From Paracentrotus lividus (taxonomy: Eukaryota > Echinodermata > Echinoidea > Camarodonta > Echinidae): a stretch of DNA of 64,000 nucleotides. The notes beneath the pieces were generated by a model. That model saw only the letters and a program-made list of their open reading frames with translations. It was not told the DNA's origin and ran no database searches. Of this stretch, positions 23,002 through 34,330 are shown one piece after another. The stretch covers positions 37,397,471 through 37,461,470 of the forward strand of contig CALNVZ010003425.1 in the NCBI GenBank assembly GCA_940671915.1. The letters run 5' to 3'. The translations under genes were made by a program, and so were the position numbers. Each line of letters begins with the position of its first letter. Position 1 is the stretch's first letter.

Positions 23002-24057
23002 AGGGGAGACCGGGGACAAATGTAACATTTTTTCCCCTTCAAATTTGACTTATCAACTTTATGTTAGCTAAATACTTGCTTAAAACTTAGTAAAACGAAA
23101 TATGCATATCTTAGCTCGACATATGAATAGGTTTGGATTAAGTAAAACTATTTATTTTGAAGCCATTATCATTTGAAAACAAGAGGTCGAGTGTTACAAT
23201 GCCCCATAACACGGGGCAATTGTAACACACCTACGGGGCAATTGTAACACATGATGAAATTGTAATTTTTTTTCTTTGTCAAAGATTTAAATAACATTAA
23301 CCACATAAGCTAATTATAATAAAACATGGCAAAGCTTGACTCAAGTTACATTATATTTCCACTTGCTATATGCATGACATGGGGTTACTGCGGCAGTTTA
23401 CGGGCTGTGTAGGGGCTATGGCAGCGTGCTGCAGCGTCCCGGAGCTAGGTATTGGGCAAAGGTACTTTACTTAGTTAACAGTGTTGTTACAATTGCTCCT
23501 GAGGAGGGCAACCATATTTGGAGAGATTTTTTTAAAAATCTTATGCTACAGTCACACAGACACTTACGTTGAGTTACGTCCGGTTGCGTCCAAAAATTAT
23601 TTTCTTTTCTGCAGATCCCCACGGACTCCTTCCCGTCATATTCAGCAGTGGAAACAGAGATAACTTCTTTCATCCAATAAAACAAAGAAATACACAAGAA
23701 ATTATAAAATAGAAGATGAAATAAGATTGAATCAACAAAAACGTAACTATACGTAAGTGTCTGTGTGACTGTAGCATTAGCTCTGGTATTCGTTGAAACT
23801 TCAGCAAAATACAGGCCTAAGGATATAATTTCTAAATTAATAAAAATGAGCCATAGCTCAACCATATATTTTTTCCAGGAGAAAAACATTGGGTCGTGTG
23901 AGATCTTACTTTTCTGTAGAAAGTTCAGTGAACCGTTAAATCTGTTTAAAGTCAAACAGCATGTGGAGCGATGAAATGCACATGCTGTACACAGGTTAAG
24001 TTTGTAGCGTGTTTCTGCTAGGGATTGGAGTCTCCATTATTGCCCCGTGTTACAATA
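23002..24057. mobile_element. Element N with an iterated GGGGCAATTGTAACA motif; J2 nested inside
   Basis: It starts AGGGGAGACCGGGGACAAAT and ends near GCCCCGTGTTACAAT. Copies of the motif GGGGCAATTGTAACAC, direct and inverted, lie at about 23190-23250 and at the right edge. Terminal boundaries are approximate. Confidence 0.6.
23541..23779. mobile_element. Family J element, copy J2, nested in element N
   Basis: TTA flanks the ends TGCTACAGTCACACAGACAC and GTGTCTGTGTGACTGTAGCA. At 239 bp it is largely an inverted near-copy of J1. The Tyr/Val-rich open frames across it are incidental. Confidence 0.88.
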
Positions 24058-24108
24058 GGCCAAATTGAATAGCGCTCTCTACGTTCTCAGCTCCATCATC
24101 TTATCCCT

Positions 24109-24752
24109 TTAAGTAGGGTTGGGCGAATCTCAACTTTTTTTTTCAAAGTTATTTCAAATAAGTTGTTTCTATAGTAAAATTCGACGTAGAAACTGAAAAT
24201 GACAATTATTTTTGCATACGATGACGTCTTACGTCGCTAAAAAGCAAAAAACCAAAATGGCCGCCAAAATGGCGTATTATGCCCAATTATCACACTTTTT
24301 ATAAGTATAAACCACTTTTATTGCGTTTTTATATGGCTTTTGGGTGTCAGGGAACCCAACATGATTAATCCAACATGATTAATCCTACCAAAGTTGACTG
24401 TTAGTGTAGTTTGGTAGTTAGTTTCAGTCAATATCGAGCAAAAATCACCTTATATCAAAATCACTAAATAACACATACTAGGTACATTAGGTCATGATAA
24501 AATTGTCAGATTTGAGCTTTTAGACCATCAAAATCCATAAAGAAACAAAATAAAACCGGTTTATACCTACAAAGTGTGTGATGAATGGGCAAAATACATT
24601 ATTTTGTTTTTTTGCACTTTAGCGACGTCAGACATCATCGTACACAAAAATCATTGTCATTTTTGGATTCTACATCAAATTTGACTGTAGAAGTAACTTG
24701 GTTGAAATAACTTTTCAGAAAAAAGTAATTATTTGCCTAACCCTACTTTAAG
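24109..24752. mobile_element. Inverted-repeat element O (about 640 bp)
   Basis: TTTAAGTAGGGTTGGGCGAA at the left matches TTTGCCTAACCCTACTTTAA at the right. The arms extend inward about 140 bp, with AATGACAATTATTTTTGCAT against CACAAAAATCATTGTCATTT and TTACGTCGCTAAA against TTTAGCGACGTC. No coding potential. Confidence 0.82.
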
Positions 24753-24789
24753 TGTTTGGAGTTTAACCAGGCTTGTGCTATCATAAATC

Positions 24790-24986
24790 GGTAGGCACTT
24801 TTAAAGCGACCTCGTAGTGAGGCCCTAACCCTAACCATTGCTAACCCTAACCCTAACCCTAACCCTAACCCTAACCCTAACCCTAACTCTAACCCTAACC
24901 CTAACCCTAACCCTAACCCTAACCCCGTCCCTAATGAATATTCAAATATACGGCCTCACTACGAGGTCGCTTTAAAAGTGCCTACC
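24790..24986. mobile_element. Element P: MITE with a telomere-repeat core
   Basis: This is a 197 bp element with perfect 35 bp inverted ends (GGTAGGCACTTTTAAAGCGA and on through CCTCGTAGTGAGGCC). It is flanked by identical 9 bp target copies, TCATAAATC, at 24781-24789 and 24987-24995. Between the ends are about 15 CCCTAA units plus one CTCTAA variant. A 9 bp duplication suggests a Mutator-like transposase acting in trans; that is inference. Confidence 0.93.
24824..24930 (-). repeat. Interstitial telomere repeat (CCCTAA)n
   Basis: A run of about 15 units, interrupted once by CCATTG and once by CTCTAA, in the CCCTAA orientation on the + strand. This is the TTAGGG type, as in most animal phyla outside arthropods and nematodes. 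Confidence 0.95.
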
Positions 24987-25217
24987 TCATAAATCAAGCA
25001 CATCTTTGCAGGTCGTATGGAAATTGAGACATCATTTTGTGACCTCTTTCTCAAAATAGACTCATTACTACCATGTGATAGTTATTGTCTGGAGGACATA
25101 CGGTCTGATGTGATGATCATGAAGAGACAGTGATCTATTTACAATACAAAACAGGTGAAACACTTTAATAACAAATCATACATTATCTTCTTTTACACTG
25201 TCTTGAAAAAATAATGA

Positions 25218-25377
25218 AGTATCTCACTTGCCATGAAACGGATTTGGGACCTCCTTGAGACGAGTTTGATACGATTTTGAAAATTGTGGCGGAGACGTCT
25301 CCGCGATGGAAAAAAATATTGGTGACGTCGCTAAGTGTCCGAGTTGCAGAGATGTCTCCGCGAAGTGAGATACCACC
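25218..25377. mobile_element. Family A element, copy A3 (short)
   Basis: The left end is GTATCTCACTTGCC and the right end is CCGCGAAGTGAGATACCACC. At 160 bp it is an internally deleted copy of the family. Confidence 0.8.
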
Positions 25378-25592
25378 ATAATGCCCTCGTACCAACAGTC
25401 CTACAATTCGCAAAGTGTATAATACTGGGAAAGTTCAACCTAAAATGAAATAAATCACCCAAATCACTAAAGACGTGATTATTTGAAGATGCAGGCATTT
25501 CAAAGCGGAATTATTTAAAAATATAGATCTACAATGATTAGCGTATTCAAGAATAAAAAAATGAAGGGATTTTTTTTTTTGCCATTTTGACT

Positions 25593-25850
25593 ATTATGCG
25601 GCGGTCACAACTCGTCGTATGCTACAGGGCACGTGCCATCAACGTAGCCTGCGTTGCATGTACAATGCATGCACAGGTCGTTGGTCAATTTCTGCGATTC
25701 TTGTGTCTCTGTAGTAAGGGTATTGAAAAAACTTCCTGCGCGTCATACATGCAACGTGCCACCGAGGTACCTTCGCTATACGACTTTTCTACGAAATTCA
25801 TCGTGGGGAGTTGCACGTCGAAGGTACGACGAGTTGTGACCGTCGCATTA
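25593..25850 (+). mobile_element. Family B element, copy B5
   Basis: It is flanked by TTA on both sides (TTA-TGCGGCGGTCAC and GTGACCGTCGCA-TTA), a clear 3 bp target duplication. The right-hand TTA is shared with the start of C3, so the two elements sit head to tail. Confidence 0.88.
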
Positions 25851-26816
25851 AGGGCCTGTCCCACAGAAGGCGATCGTTGTGGCGACAACCTATGCATGTT
25901 AGAACCTGCCAGAATCGTGTCAGAATCGTAGGTGACCCGGAAGACATAACGTATGTACGACTCTGTCCTAGATAGCTACGACAACGACTTGCTTCCACGC
26001 ACAACAATAGGCTAACAATAGCTAGTATCCGATAATACAATAGCCCACTTTGCGCATCTCGCGCTCGACTTCTCTTGTCGCAGCTTAAAAATCAACCAAA
26101 ATATGAACTCGCACTGTGGCGATCCTGGCACTACACAGGCGATCGAGTGTTTTCACCTGATGGCGGCCTGTCGCTCTTACATTCTTGATAGTCCTTCAGC
26201 TGCGGCATTATAAATGGTCGTGATGTGATTTTTGAAAATTTCAAAAAATCAGCAGGCGACTGCACAGTATGCTGAGAGTGAGAGGTCGTGGCCTCCACTG
26301 ATTCTGAGAGGAATCCTGTATCTGGGATGTTAGCTTATGAAATACTATTTTTCTGATTATTGATTTGCGAAGTTGATATGCGGATACAAAAAGGCCGTCT
26401 ACCGTATAAATTGTAGTTTCAATCTGCACTCGGGGGCTACCAGCGTAATGCTGTGCAACGTACCGCTGTCTACGAGCGCGCTAACCTACAAGTAAACGCC
26501 ATTCGCCGCATCACTCTTACCTTAGTAGCATAGCTTCATATTCTGGCGACCATATCTATCTCGAAATATGACACCGTGTTGCGACAATAGAAACTGATCA
26601 GGCTCGAGTAGAATTGACGCCAACCCAACACAGCACCGCTATTGTTTGACTTGTTGAAACTAGCGGAGTAGCAGTTTAGGCTATGTGAGCGTTGACCAGA
26701 CGCGAAAGTCACAACTAAGGCAATTTTGAAGGAGACCTGCGAATGGTGGCGATGGGTACTAAAAAGTAGATCGCAGGTTGTCGCCACAACGATCACCTTC
26801 TGTGGGACAGGCCCTT
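25849..26816. mobile_element. Family C element, copy C3 (full length, about 968 bp)
   Basis: It runs from TTAAGGGCCTGTCCCACAGA to CTGTGGGACAGGCCCTTAA, with TTAA at both edges. The interior shares segments with C1 and C2, such as the ACTCGATCGCCTGTGT region. No transposase frame is present. Confidence 0.87.
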
Positions 26817-26819
26817 AAC

Positions 26820-27053
26820 ACTCTGCAATTATGGCTGCAATCATGGCGCTCCGATGGCTCATAATAGGGGGATATCACTTGACCCAAGTGAGGTGAATGG
26901 GTACCGGTAGGAAGCAATTCCTTGAATGCTGTGAGCACCTTTCGGGGTAGCCTAGCTAAGCCGGGTAATAATAAGTTAACACTAAAAGCGCTTAGAAACA
27001 CCAAGGTGGATATATGTATTAAGCGCTATATAAATGTAACTATTATTATTATA
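26820..27053 (+). mobile_element. SINE-like element with AGCGCTATATAAAT 3' end
   Basis: The body contains GTGAATGGGTACCGGTAGG. The 3' end reads TTAAGCGCTATATAAATGTA followed by (ATT)n, a tail form shared by LINE/SINE pairs in this window (see 49985 and 59128). A Pol III box pair is not clear here. Confidence 0.6.
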
Positions 27054-27192
27054 TCAGAGATGTCTGTTTCAGCGTGATCACTACTTTACGCTTCCTCCAA
27101 GCTATTTTCGAAATCGACAAAGTGAAATCACTTTCTTGAAGTGCATTTGAAGATGTTGAGCAAGGTCTCCTTTCTGAAGAAGATTTGATAGT

Positions 27193-27455
27193 TATGCGGC
27201 GGTCACAACTCGTCGTAGTCTACGGGGCACGTGCCATCAACGTAGCCTGCGTTGCATGTACAATACACGCACAAGTCCTGGTCAACTTCGACGATTCCTG
27301 CGTGTCTGTAGTAAGGGTATTGTAAAAACCTCCTGTACATCGTACATGCATTGTACCTGCAAGGTACCTCCGCTGCACGAATTTCCTACGAAATCCATCG
27401 TAGGGAGTTGCACGTCGAAGGTACGGCGAATTGTGACCATGGTGACTGCCGCATT
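27193..27455 (+). mobile_element. Family B element, copy B6
   Basis: It runs from TTATGCGGCGGTCACAACTC to TGACTGCCGCATTA, with TTA on both sides. A small insertion (CATGGTGA) lies inside the right terminal repeat. Confidence 0.86.
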
Positions 27456-27564
27456 AGGCATAATACTACACAGTGTTGTGGCGTAGGGGCCAAGTGCACA
27501 ACTGAAATTTATGAATAAATCACCCCATAAAATAATTATGCTTGTGCTGTACTAATCACTTTAG

Positions 27565-27715
27565 TCAGCAATTATTATTTTGTCACTGAAGATTGAAAGA
27601 GGTCAAGGCAGGAAGGTTTATGTTTCTAAGACAAACCAAGTTCACTCAATCCTGCGAGGAGTGTCACAGAAAAAAGGGTTTGTTCTTCCGCTGGAAGCAT
27701 ACGAGATCCAGAGAA
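27565..27715 (+). CDS. Possible isolated exon, protein family not recognised
   Basis: An open stretch of 50 codons plus one base lies between a plausible acceptor (branch-like TACTAAT, then CACTTTAG at 27564; CAG at 27568 is an alternative) and a good donor (AGAGAA followed by GTATGT). It would encode LSLKIERGQGRKVYVSKTNQ, then a Ser/Lys-rich stretch ending LPLEAYEIQR. The sequence is not simple repeat and codon use looks exon-like, but I recognise no family and see no neighbouring exon. It could be chance. Confidence 0.27.
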
Positions 27716-27785
27716 GTATGTGTCTAGGCATGTACATCCGGGACACTATGAGCATGCACTTTCTATTTGTTATGTCTTTCATCTA

Positions 27786-29242
27786 ATACACCCTGGATCT
27801 GCATGTATGATCTTGAGTGATTCTATATGTTTCCATCTCGATTCATAAATCTATTTATACCGTATTGTTATGAATATTCATGGCGGCACAGGGCCTTCGT
27901 TTCTTTGGAGTTGACTGATTAGAGTCTCAGACATTATTTGATTTAGTTGTGTCTTTAGACCATAAGATGGCAATAAATATATATAACAATAATATCAGAT
28001 GTATTCATAAGAGTTTGTGAAGTGGGGCGCATTGTTTTCCCAGACATACAGACACTAATGAAGACGACTACAACTGCAATACAAAACTCAATTACAAGCA
28101 TTATCCACTTAGCATAACGGGATGGTACTCTGTCACCAATAAGGGGAAAAAAACCCTCAAGCATAATGTAAGTCAGATATTTAGAGAAGGGGCAGGGGGG
28201 GGGCAGAATCATGCTTTTGAGGAAGCTAGAGTAACGTTGTCGGATGTCCGAAATTTTGGAACAAGAGGGCGACCCGTTCTAATTTTTCCATGTAAAATGT
28301 AGTAAGTGGCGCTGCAAACTTGAGTTGTTGCTTATATTGATTGGAAACAACATTATCAGGAGAGAGATAGACAGGAATAATATCTTTAATATTATTACTT
28401 AAGGGGGGGGGGCACTGCACGAAGAGTCTAAAGGATCGACGCTATTACATGAATTTAATATGGGGACGATTAGTCTGTATCCGGGTCAACTTTAAAAATT
28501 AAACAACGAATTTACCTCGGAAGCAGTTTATCACACCGCTATAATCTCAATAATTAATGATTTAATACGACAAATTTCTCATCGCTGTCTAACGAATCCA
28601 TCCTCCATATCTCAAATTGAATTATTTCTCAACCGGCCACTCGATCTACATGTATGACCGTCGATAGCATGTGTCGGTCAATTTCGCAATTTCTTTAATA
28701 ATGGCAGACGTTGGGTAGATAAATAATATCAACAAAAACTGTTAATATTATAATGGTCATGAAACACTGAGCACAGTTTAAAAGTTGCAACATAATAGAC
28801 TTGGTAAACTAAAAAAAAAAAAATAATAAAAAAAAAAAAAATAATAATAATACAAAAAAAAAATCTAAACAAAACAACGACACGAATTTAAGCTATTTTG
28901 CATTAGCCTAATTACCCACTATGACAGTATACATACCTAGTGTAGTATAGTATCATACATGCAGAGACATGTATACTCTAATGCGCAGGTGTACTAATTG
29001 ACTTTTTCTTTTAAAAAACATATTTTGTAGAAATTACGTTACAAAACGCGCAGAAGAGCAGTTTACAATATTATTGACGTCGCAAACTTAAAATTTCACT
29101 ATTCACATAATTCACTGCCGTTAAATGGTATTTCATAAAAACATTTCTGAAATTTTACCTTCTAATATAACCCCATACACTAACTACAAGGCGCATATAA
29201 GACTACTTTTTGGACATGACGACGTTTTGTCCAGATGATATA
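27786..29242. other. Non-coding stretch
   Basis: No gene is recognised. It contains G runs at 28194-28204 and 28402-28412 and an A-rich microsatellite with AAT interruptions (28809-28865). Confidence 0.5.
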
Positions 29243-30456
29243 TGTGTTATGAATAAAGTCAAGTTAGGACAAGCTTGACAGTTGCTGGACTTTGAATCTT
29301 TAATTAAGCTTCGGTTATTTGCCTTCATCAGGATTCTGAAGAGAAAATCATAACAAACAAGAACAAAAACCATATATGAAATAAACGTAAATCGTACAAA
29401 CAAATCAGGACCAACATCTATCTATAATAATGTATAAACATAAGTAAAGAAAGTAATAATAATAAAAATATTTTTACCTATTAGGCCGAGAGTTGTTATA
29501 CCGTGTGCAAATAAGTATGTCGCCCCACAAAAGTAAATCATTATATTCACTGAATTTTATTAGTGTAAAAAATATTTTTGATTTATGAGTATCAGTTAAC
29601 ATTAATATTATCTGAAACAAGGATTTAACGGGAAGATATTTCCCTAGGGGTCATGACAGCCGACCCACTGCAATTTTTATTAGACCTTGAGTAAAGACGA
29701 CTAAAAACTGATCGATGTTTATTCTTCACCCGTCTTTCTGGCATTGCACAAGCATTGAACCCATCTTGTTGACCAGCTAAGCAGACTTGATATCTCTTGT
29801 TCATTACCTTCTTCTTTCATCCAAGTTTGAGCTATTTAACATACTTTTAATTTGGGCTCTCAGTACTTTCCTCTCTTTCCTCGTTATTATTGTCCACCAG
29901 TTCAATGTCAAAAAGGAGTTTGAAGATCTTGAAATTCTTGGGTGAAAGTCAAACAACATAAGTTCTACTTTACATATCACACAAAGTTCATCTATGCAAT
30001 AAAATACGGTAATCTTCAATAGCTAAGCTGGATATTGTTTAAAGCCGAAATCATACTCCATAAGTTATATTCAAAACCAGCATGACGTAGGGGTGACAAT
30101 ACTTACTGCCACGGTAAACGTGTTTTGTGTTACACTTTGATTACACGCCCTCTATAACTTTCAATTCTTCAAAACAACATAATAAACAAAAACACGTAAC
30201 AACTCTCCACAGCCTAATAAGAACACAAATACTTGTACATATATTTATTTTCTTACTTACTTTTTATACATTTTATAAGATAAAGATGTTGGTGCCTGAT
30301 TTTGTTTGTATGATTTACTTTTATTCATTATGGTTTTGTTCTTGTTTGTTATGATTTCTCTCAGAAATCCTGATGAAGCAAATAAGCCGAAAGCTTGATT
30401 AAAGATTCAAAGTCCAGCAACGTCCAAGCTTGTCCTAGACTTTTTATTCATAACAC
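29243..30456. mobile_element. Element X: 1.2 kb with inverted arms carrying a CTGATGA...GAAA motif
   Basis: Arms of about 175 bp, 29243-29419 and 30284-30456, are inverted copies. The right arm (+) has CTGATGA at 30370-30376 followed by GCCGAAAGC, and the left arm has the same on the - strand, with GAAG instead of GAAA. CTGATGA plus GAAA are the conserved core pieces of hammerhead ribozymes. The stem II between them is weak, so activity is doubtful. The centre is AT-rich with no convincing frame. Confidence 0.6.
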
Positions 30457-31042
30457 AACACACACCACATCACGCGATACTGTATACACAGCAAACACAT
30501 ATATAATATTATATTATATTTTATATATATATTATGTTAACATACATGTAATAAAATAAAATAAAATGTCTGCCAGGTACCAGAACTGATTAGCATAATT
30601 ATTTGCTATTTTTCTGATACCTCTTACCCTATGATGTTTTTAATATCCCATGTTCATATGCTTTGTAATAATGTATTTGGATAATAAATTAACTCAAACT
30701 CATAATCAAACTCAGATATTTCTGCTTAAAAAAAATAATAAATTCCAGAGTGGACTAACACTTTAAGGTTTCAAAACTAAGTTCCCCTCGAGATGAGTAT
30801 GATAGGGGAGTGATAAGTAGTGAGCGCGTACATGATACCCACTGAGGGCATGCTATGGGTATACCTGCATCCGACAGCTGACATGATGCGATCGAACCCA
30901 TTGGCGTACAGAGGTCCTCGAACGTGGGGGTATGATTCGTGGTCCAGAGACTTATATTGCCAATAATAAAAGATTACAGTATCGGGTAACTAGAATATAT
31001 ATATATATACATATGTATATATACATGTATATATATATATAT
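30457..31042. other. Non-coding stretch ending in an (AT)n microsatellite
   Basis: No gene is seen. The AT dinucleotide and ATAC-rich repeat at about 30993-31042 is the insertion site of G1. Confidence 0.55.
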
Positions 31043-31483
31043 TATAGGTTTTCCCGGCCAAATTCATACATTTATCATCCGTTTTCATTTAATGTGTATC
31101 CAAATTCGTGTGTTTGATGCGACATACTGACTAAATTTCGATTTCATGCTTTCAAATTCTTTTTTAGGCACACAAAGTAATGGTTGCAAAGTTCAAATTC
31201 GGATATAGTTATTTAATTTCCTTCTTTGAGCATTCAAATTAGTGCGAATTTGAGTATACGGAATGAAATGTCGACGAAATTGAATAGTTATTACCGAATG
31301 TAAATGCTTATTACGTGAAGTAGAATGCGCAAATACGAAATCAATCACAACAATCGTTAATTTTGATGATTTAATATGATTTTGACTGGTAACATTTTGA
31401 TACATCAGCGTTTTCCCCGAAAATGAATGCCTCTAACATGCAACTGATTGACAAAACAATTAAATTGACCGGGAAAACCTATA
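31043..31483 (+). mobile_element. Family G element, copy G1
   Basis: It starts TATAGGTTTTCCCGGCCAAA and ends TTGACCGGGAAAACCTATA, inserted in an AT microsatellite. At 441 bp it carries a minus-strand frame containing SSKLTIVVIDFVFA, shared with the other copies. Confidence 0.9.
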
Positions 31484-31609
31484 TTATATAAAAAAAAAAA
31501 AAAACCTTAACCATGTTAATACAGACACAAGTTAATATAAGTGAGAGGTGTTTTTGTATCTATACACACAAAGAAGGGGCAAAATAGGCCTATTCGGGGG
31601 TTGCGCCGA

Positions 31610-31699
31610 ATTTCCTCAGCAAAATATACAATCCCGGGCGAGCGCGAAGCGCAATCGGAAAATTTTGAGGTTAAATGAACCAAATCTTGCATAATAAAA
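31610..31699. repeat. Repeat fragment with GCGAGCGCGAAGCGC
   Basis: GCGAGCGCGAAGCGCAATCG, then TTGAGGTTAAATGAACCAAA and TCTTGCATAATAA. The same series recurs at 32308-32450, so this is a dispersed repeat copied twice beside family G elements. Confidence 0.65.
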
Positions 31700-32173
31700 T
31701 ATAGGTTTTCCCGCCCAAATTCATACATTTATCATCCGTTTTCATTTAATGTCTATTCAAATTCGTGAGTTTGATCCGACAGACCGACTTAAGTTAATTG
31801 ATTTCGTGTTCATGCGCTGAAATTCGTTTTTAGGCACACAAAGTAATGGATGCAAAGTTCAAATTGAGATATATGCATTTAATTTTATTATTATTTTGTG
31901 CATTCAAATTAGTGCGAATTCGAGTATACGGAATGAAATGTCGACAGGATGGAGACGAAATTGAATAGTTTTGTATTGTATTGCCGAATGTATATGCTTA
32001 TTATGTGAAGTAGAACGGGCAAATACGAAATCGATCACAACAATCGTTAATTTCGATGATTGAATACGATTTTGACTGGCAACATTTCGATGCATCAGCT
32101 TTTTCCCAGAAAATGAATGCCTCTAATATGCAATTGATTGTCAAAAGAACGAAATTGACCGGGAAAACCTATA
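31700..32173 (+). mobile_element. Family G element, copy G2
   Basis: It runs from TATAGGTTTTCCCGCCCAAA to TTGACCGGGAAAACCTATA, same orientation as G1, 474 bp. The minus-strand frame with SSKLTIVVIDFVFA is present. Confidence 0.9.
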
Positions 32174-32307
32174 GTAAATACTGCATTGATTACCAAAAAA
32201 AAGTATATACAAACATGCCGTACCAGAAGGTATATACCATGCAGTACCTATTTATTTTATGTGCCAACTTTTTATTTCCTCTAAGCCTATAAGGCTTATT
32301 TAATTCT

Positions 32308-32455
32308 AAGCGAGCGTGAAGCGCGAGCTAAAATTTCCAAAGCAATTTTTAATAGGGGCCTGTGCCCAATTTCGTCTCCACAAAACTAAAATTCTATGCG
32401 AGCAGAAAATTGTCAGGCTAAATGAACAGAATCTTGCATTATAAGAATAATATAT
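32308..32455. repeat. Second copy of the GCGAGCG(C/T)GAAGCGC repeat
   Basis: GCGAGCGTGAAGCGCGAGC, later GCTAAATGAACAGAATCTTG and CATTATAA. It is colinear with 31610-31699 but has an additional segment of about 50 bp in the middle. Confidence 0.6.
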
Positions 32456-32732
32456 AAATACTCAATTATTAACAAAAGTGCATACACCTCGAGTAGTTAA
32501 AGGTAATTTTAGACCATTTATTTTATGTTAATAATTTGTTCACTCTCCAAAGATTATAATATCAAAAATACAATTATAAGTATAAAAATAATTAAAATAA
32601 ACATGTAAACAGACTAATAGAAATAGAGCTCTAGGAAAACAAAAAAATTTCCCTGCAAATAATAAAATAAGTATAAATATGAATGAAAAAATAATAGATA
32701 TAGAAATAACTAACCTGGATTTGATAATAATA

Positions 32733-32850
<118 letters not shown>

Positions 32851-33307
32851 TATAGGTTTTCCCGGTCAATTTCATTGATTTGTAAATCAATTGCATATTA
32901 GAGGCATTTATTTTCGGTAAAAACGCTGATGCATCGAAATGTTGCCAGTCAAAATCGTATTCAGTCATCAAAATTAACGATTGTTGTGATCGATTTCGTA
33001 TTTGCCCGTTCTTCTTCACATAAGAAGCATATACATTCGGCAATAACTATTCAATTTCGTCTCCATCCTGGCGACATTTCATTACGTATACTCGAATTCG
33101 CACTAATTTGAATGCACAATAATGAAATTAAATGCATATATCCGAATTTGAACTTTGCATCCATTACTTTGTGTGCCTAACAACGAATTGTTAGCGCATG
33201 AACACGAAATTAATTAACTTAAGTCGGTCCGTCGGATCAAACGCACGAATTTCAATAAACATTAAATGAAAACGGATGGTAAATGTATGAATTTGGGCGG
33301 GAAAACC

Positions 33308-33311
<4 letters not shown>
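32851..33311 (-). mobile_element. Family G element, copy G3
   Basis: It is inverted relative to G1, running from TATAGGTTTTCCCGGTCAAT to GGGCGGGAAAACCTAT, in the middle of an AAT microsatellite. The conserved frame (SSKLTIVVIDFVFA) now reads on the + strand at 32929-33111. Confidence 0.92.
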
Positions 33312-33366
<55 letters not shown>

Positions 33367-33370
33367 TAAT
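33312..33370. repeat. (AAT)n microsatellite, right half
   Basis: Continuation of the 32733-32850 triplet array across the G3 insertion. Confidence 0.95.
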
Positions 33371-33429
33371 ATGGAATAAAAACGAGTGTGCAAAGCCTAT
33401 ATTTCAGCTTAAAACATATCATACGTGTC

Positions 33430-33602
33430 AATCATTCTTATTTTCTCTCCCTATCTAACCCCCTTTCTCTTTTCACTATCTCTTTTCCATTCTCCAAAAT
33501 CCCCTCTCCCTAGCCCTCTATTTTAATCTCTCCCCCCCTCTCTCTCTCTCTCTCTCGCTCACTCTCTCTCTGTTTCTCTTTCCCCTATCTCTTTCTCTCT
33601 CG

Positions 33603-33660
<58 letters not shown>

Positions 33661-33665
33661 GCTAG
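33430..33665. repeat. CT-rich tract with (CT)n and a (CA)n end
   Basis: A polypyrimidine tract of about 200 bp, then a pure CT run and a short CA run. A second CT tract is at 33865-33890. These are simple repeats with no coding role. Confidence 0.93.
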
Positions 33666-34330
33666 CATTGTCTCTCTTCCTGTCTCTTTCTTCATCTCCA
33701 TTCACATTTCTCTGGATACCTTCCAGTGGCTGCTTCGGAGGCGGAACTGGGGCCCCTTTATGTTTTATGTTTTTTATGTTTGTTTTTTTTAATTATTATT
33801 TACCGGCTGCCCTCTCCCCCGTTTTCAAATTTTGGCTCCCCCGCTGCCTCTCCCTCGCTGCCCCCCTCTCTCTATCTCTCTCTCTCTCACCTCTCCCCAC
33901 AAGGGAGCATGCTCCTATCACCTGAGGTGATTGTCTGGTCAGAGTATACCCTTCTCATTACATGACCGAGGTGTGATATCTTTGACAGCCACCTCGCGGA
34001 TATCACCAACGATTCCTTCCCTAACTGACCTACATCATCACTCATGGGAATAATACAATGTCCACCTGTATCTCTATAAAAATGCAGATGAGACGTTTCG
34101 CCTATGCCTCTGTTACTTTCTTGCCTTTTCTTTGATAGTTTGATAAAAAAAAAAGACTCCAATTATAATGCAGGTAAAAGCATGTAAACCGACAATTATT
34201 TAATAATTGTCCCCTGGAAATGGCAAAGCTGCAGTACCTGTCAACGATATAATAAGAAAATATGAAATAAGAGAATTGGAAACACCGACAATTTTGCCTT
34301 ATAATAACATTTAGCATTATATTTAACATA

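Noticed and set aside
23467-23955. 162-residue frame on the - strand
   Set aside because: It runs across J2 and its flanks in element N; the J1 equivalent does not keep the same frame.
24824-24930. Chromosome end or fusion point
   Set aside because: The telomere repeats are bounded by perfect inverted ends and a target duplication, which explains them as cargo of an element.
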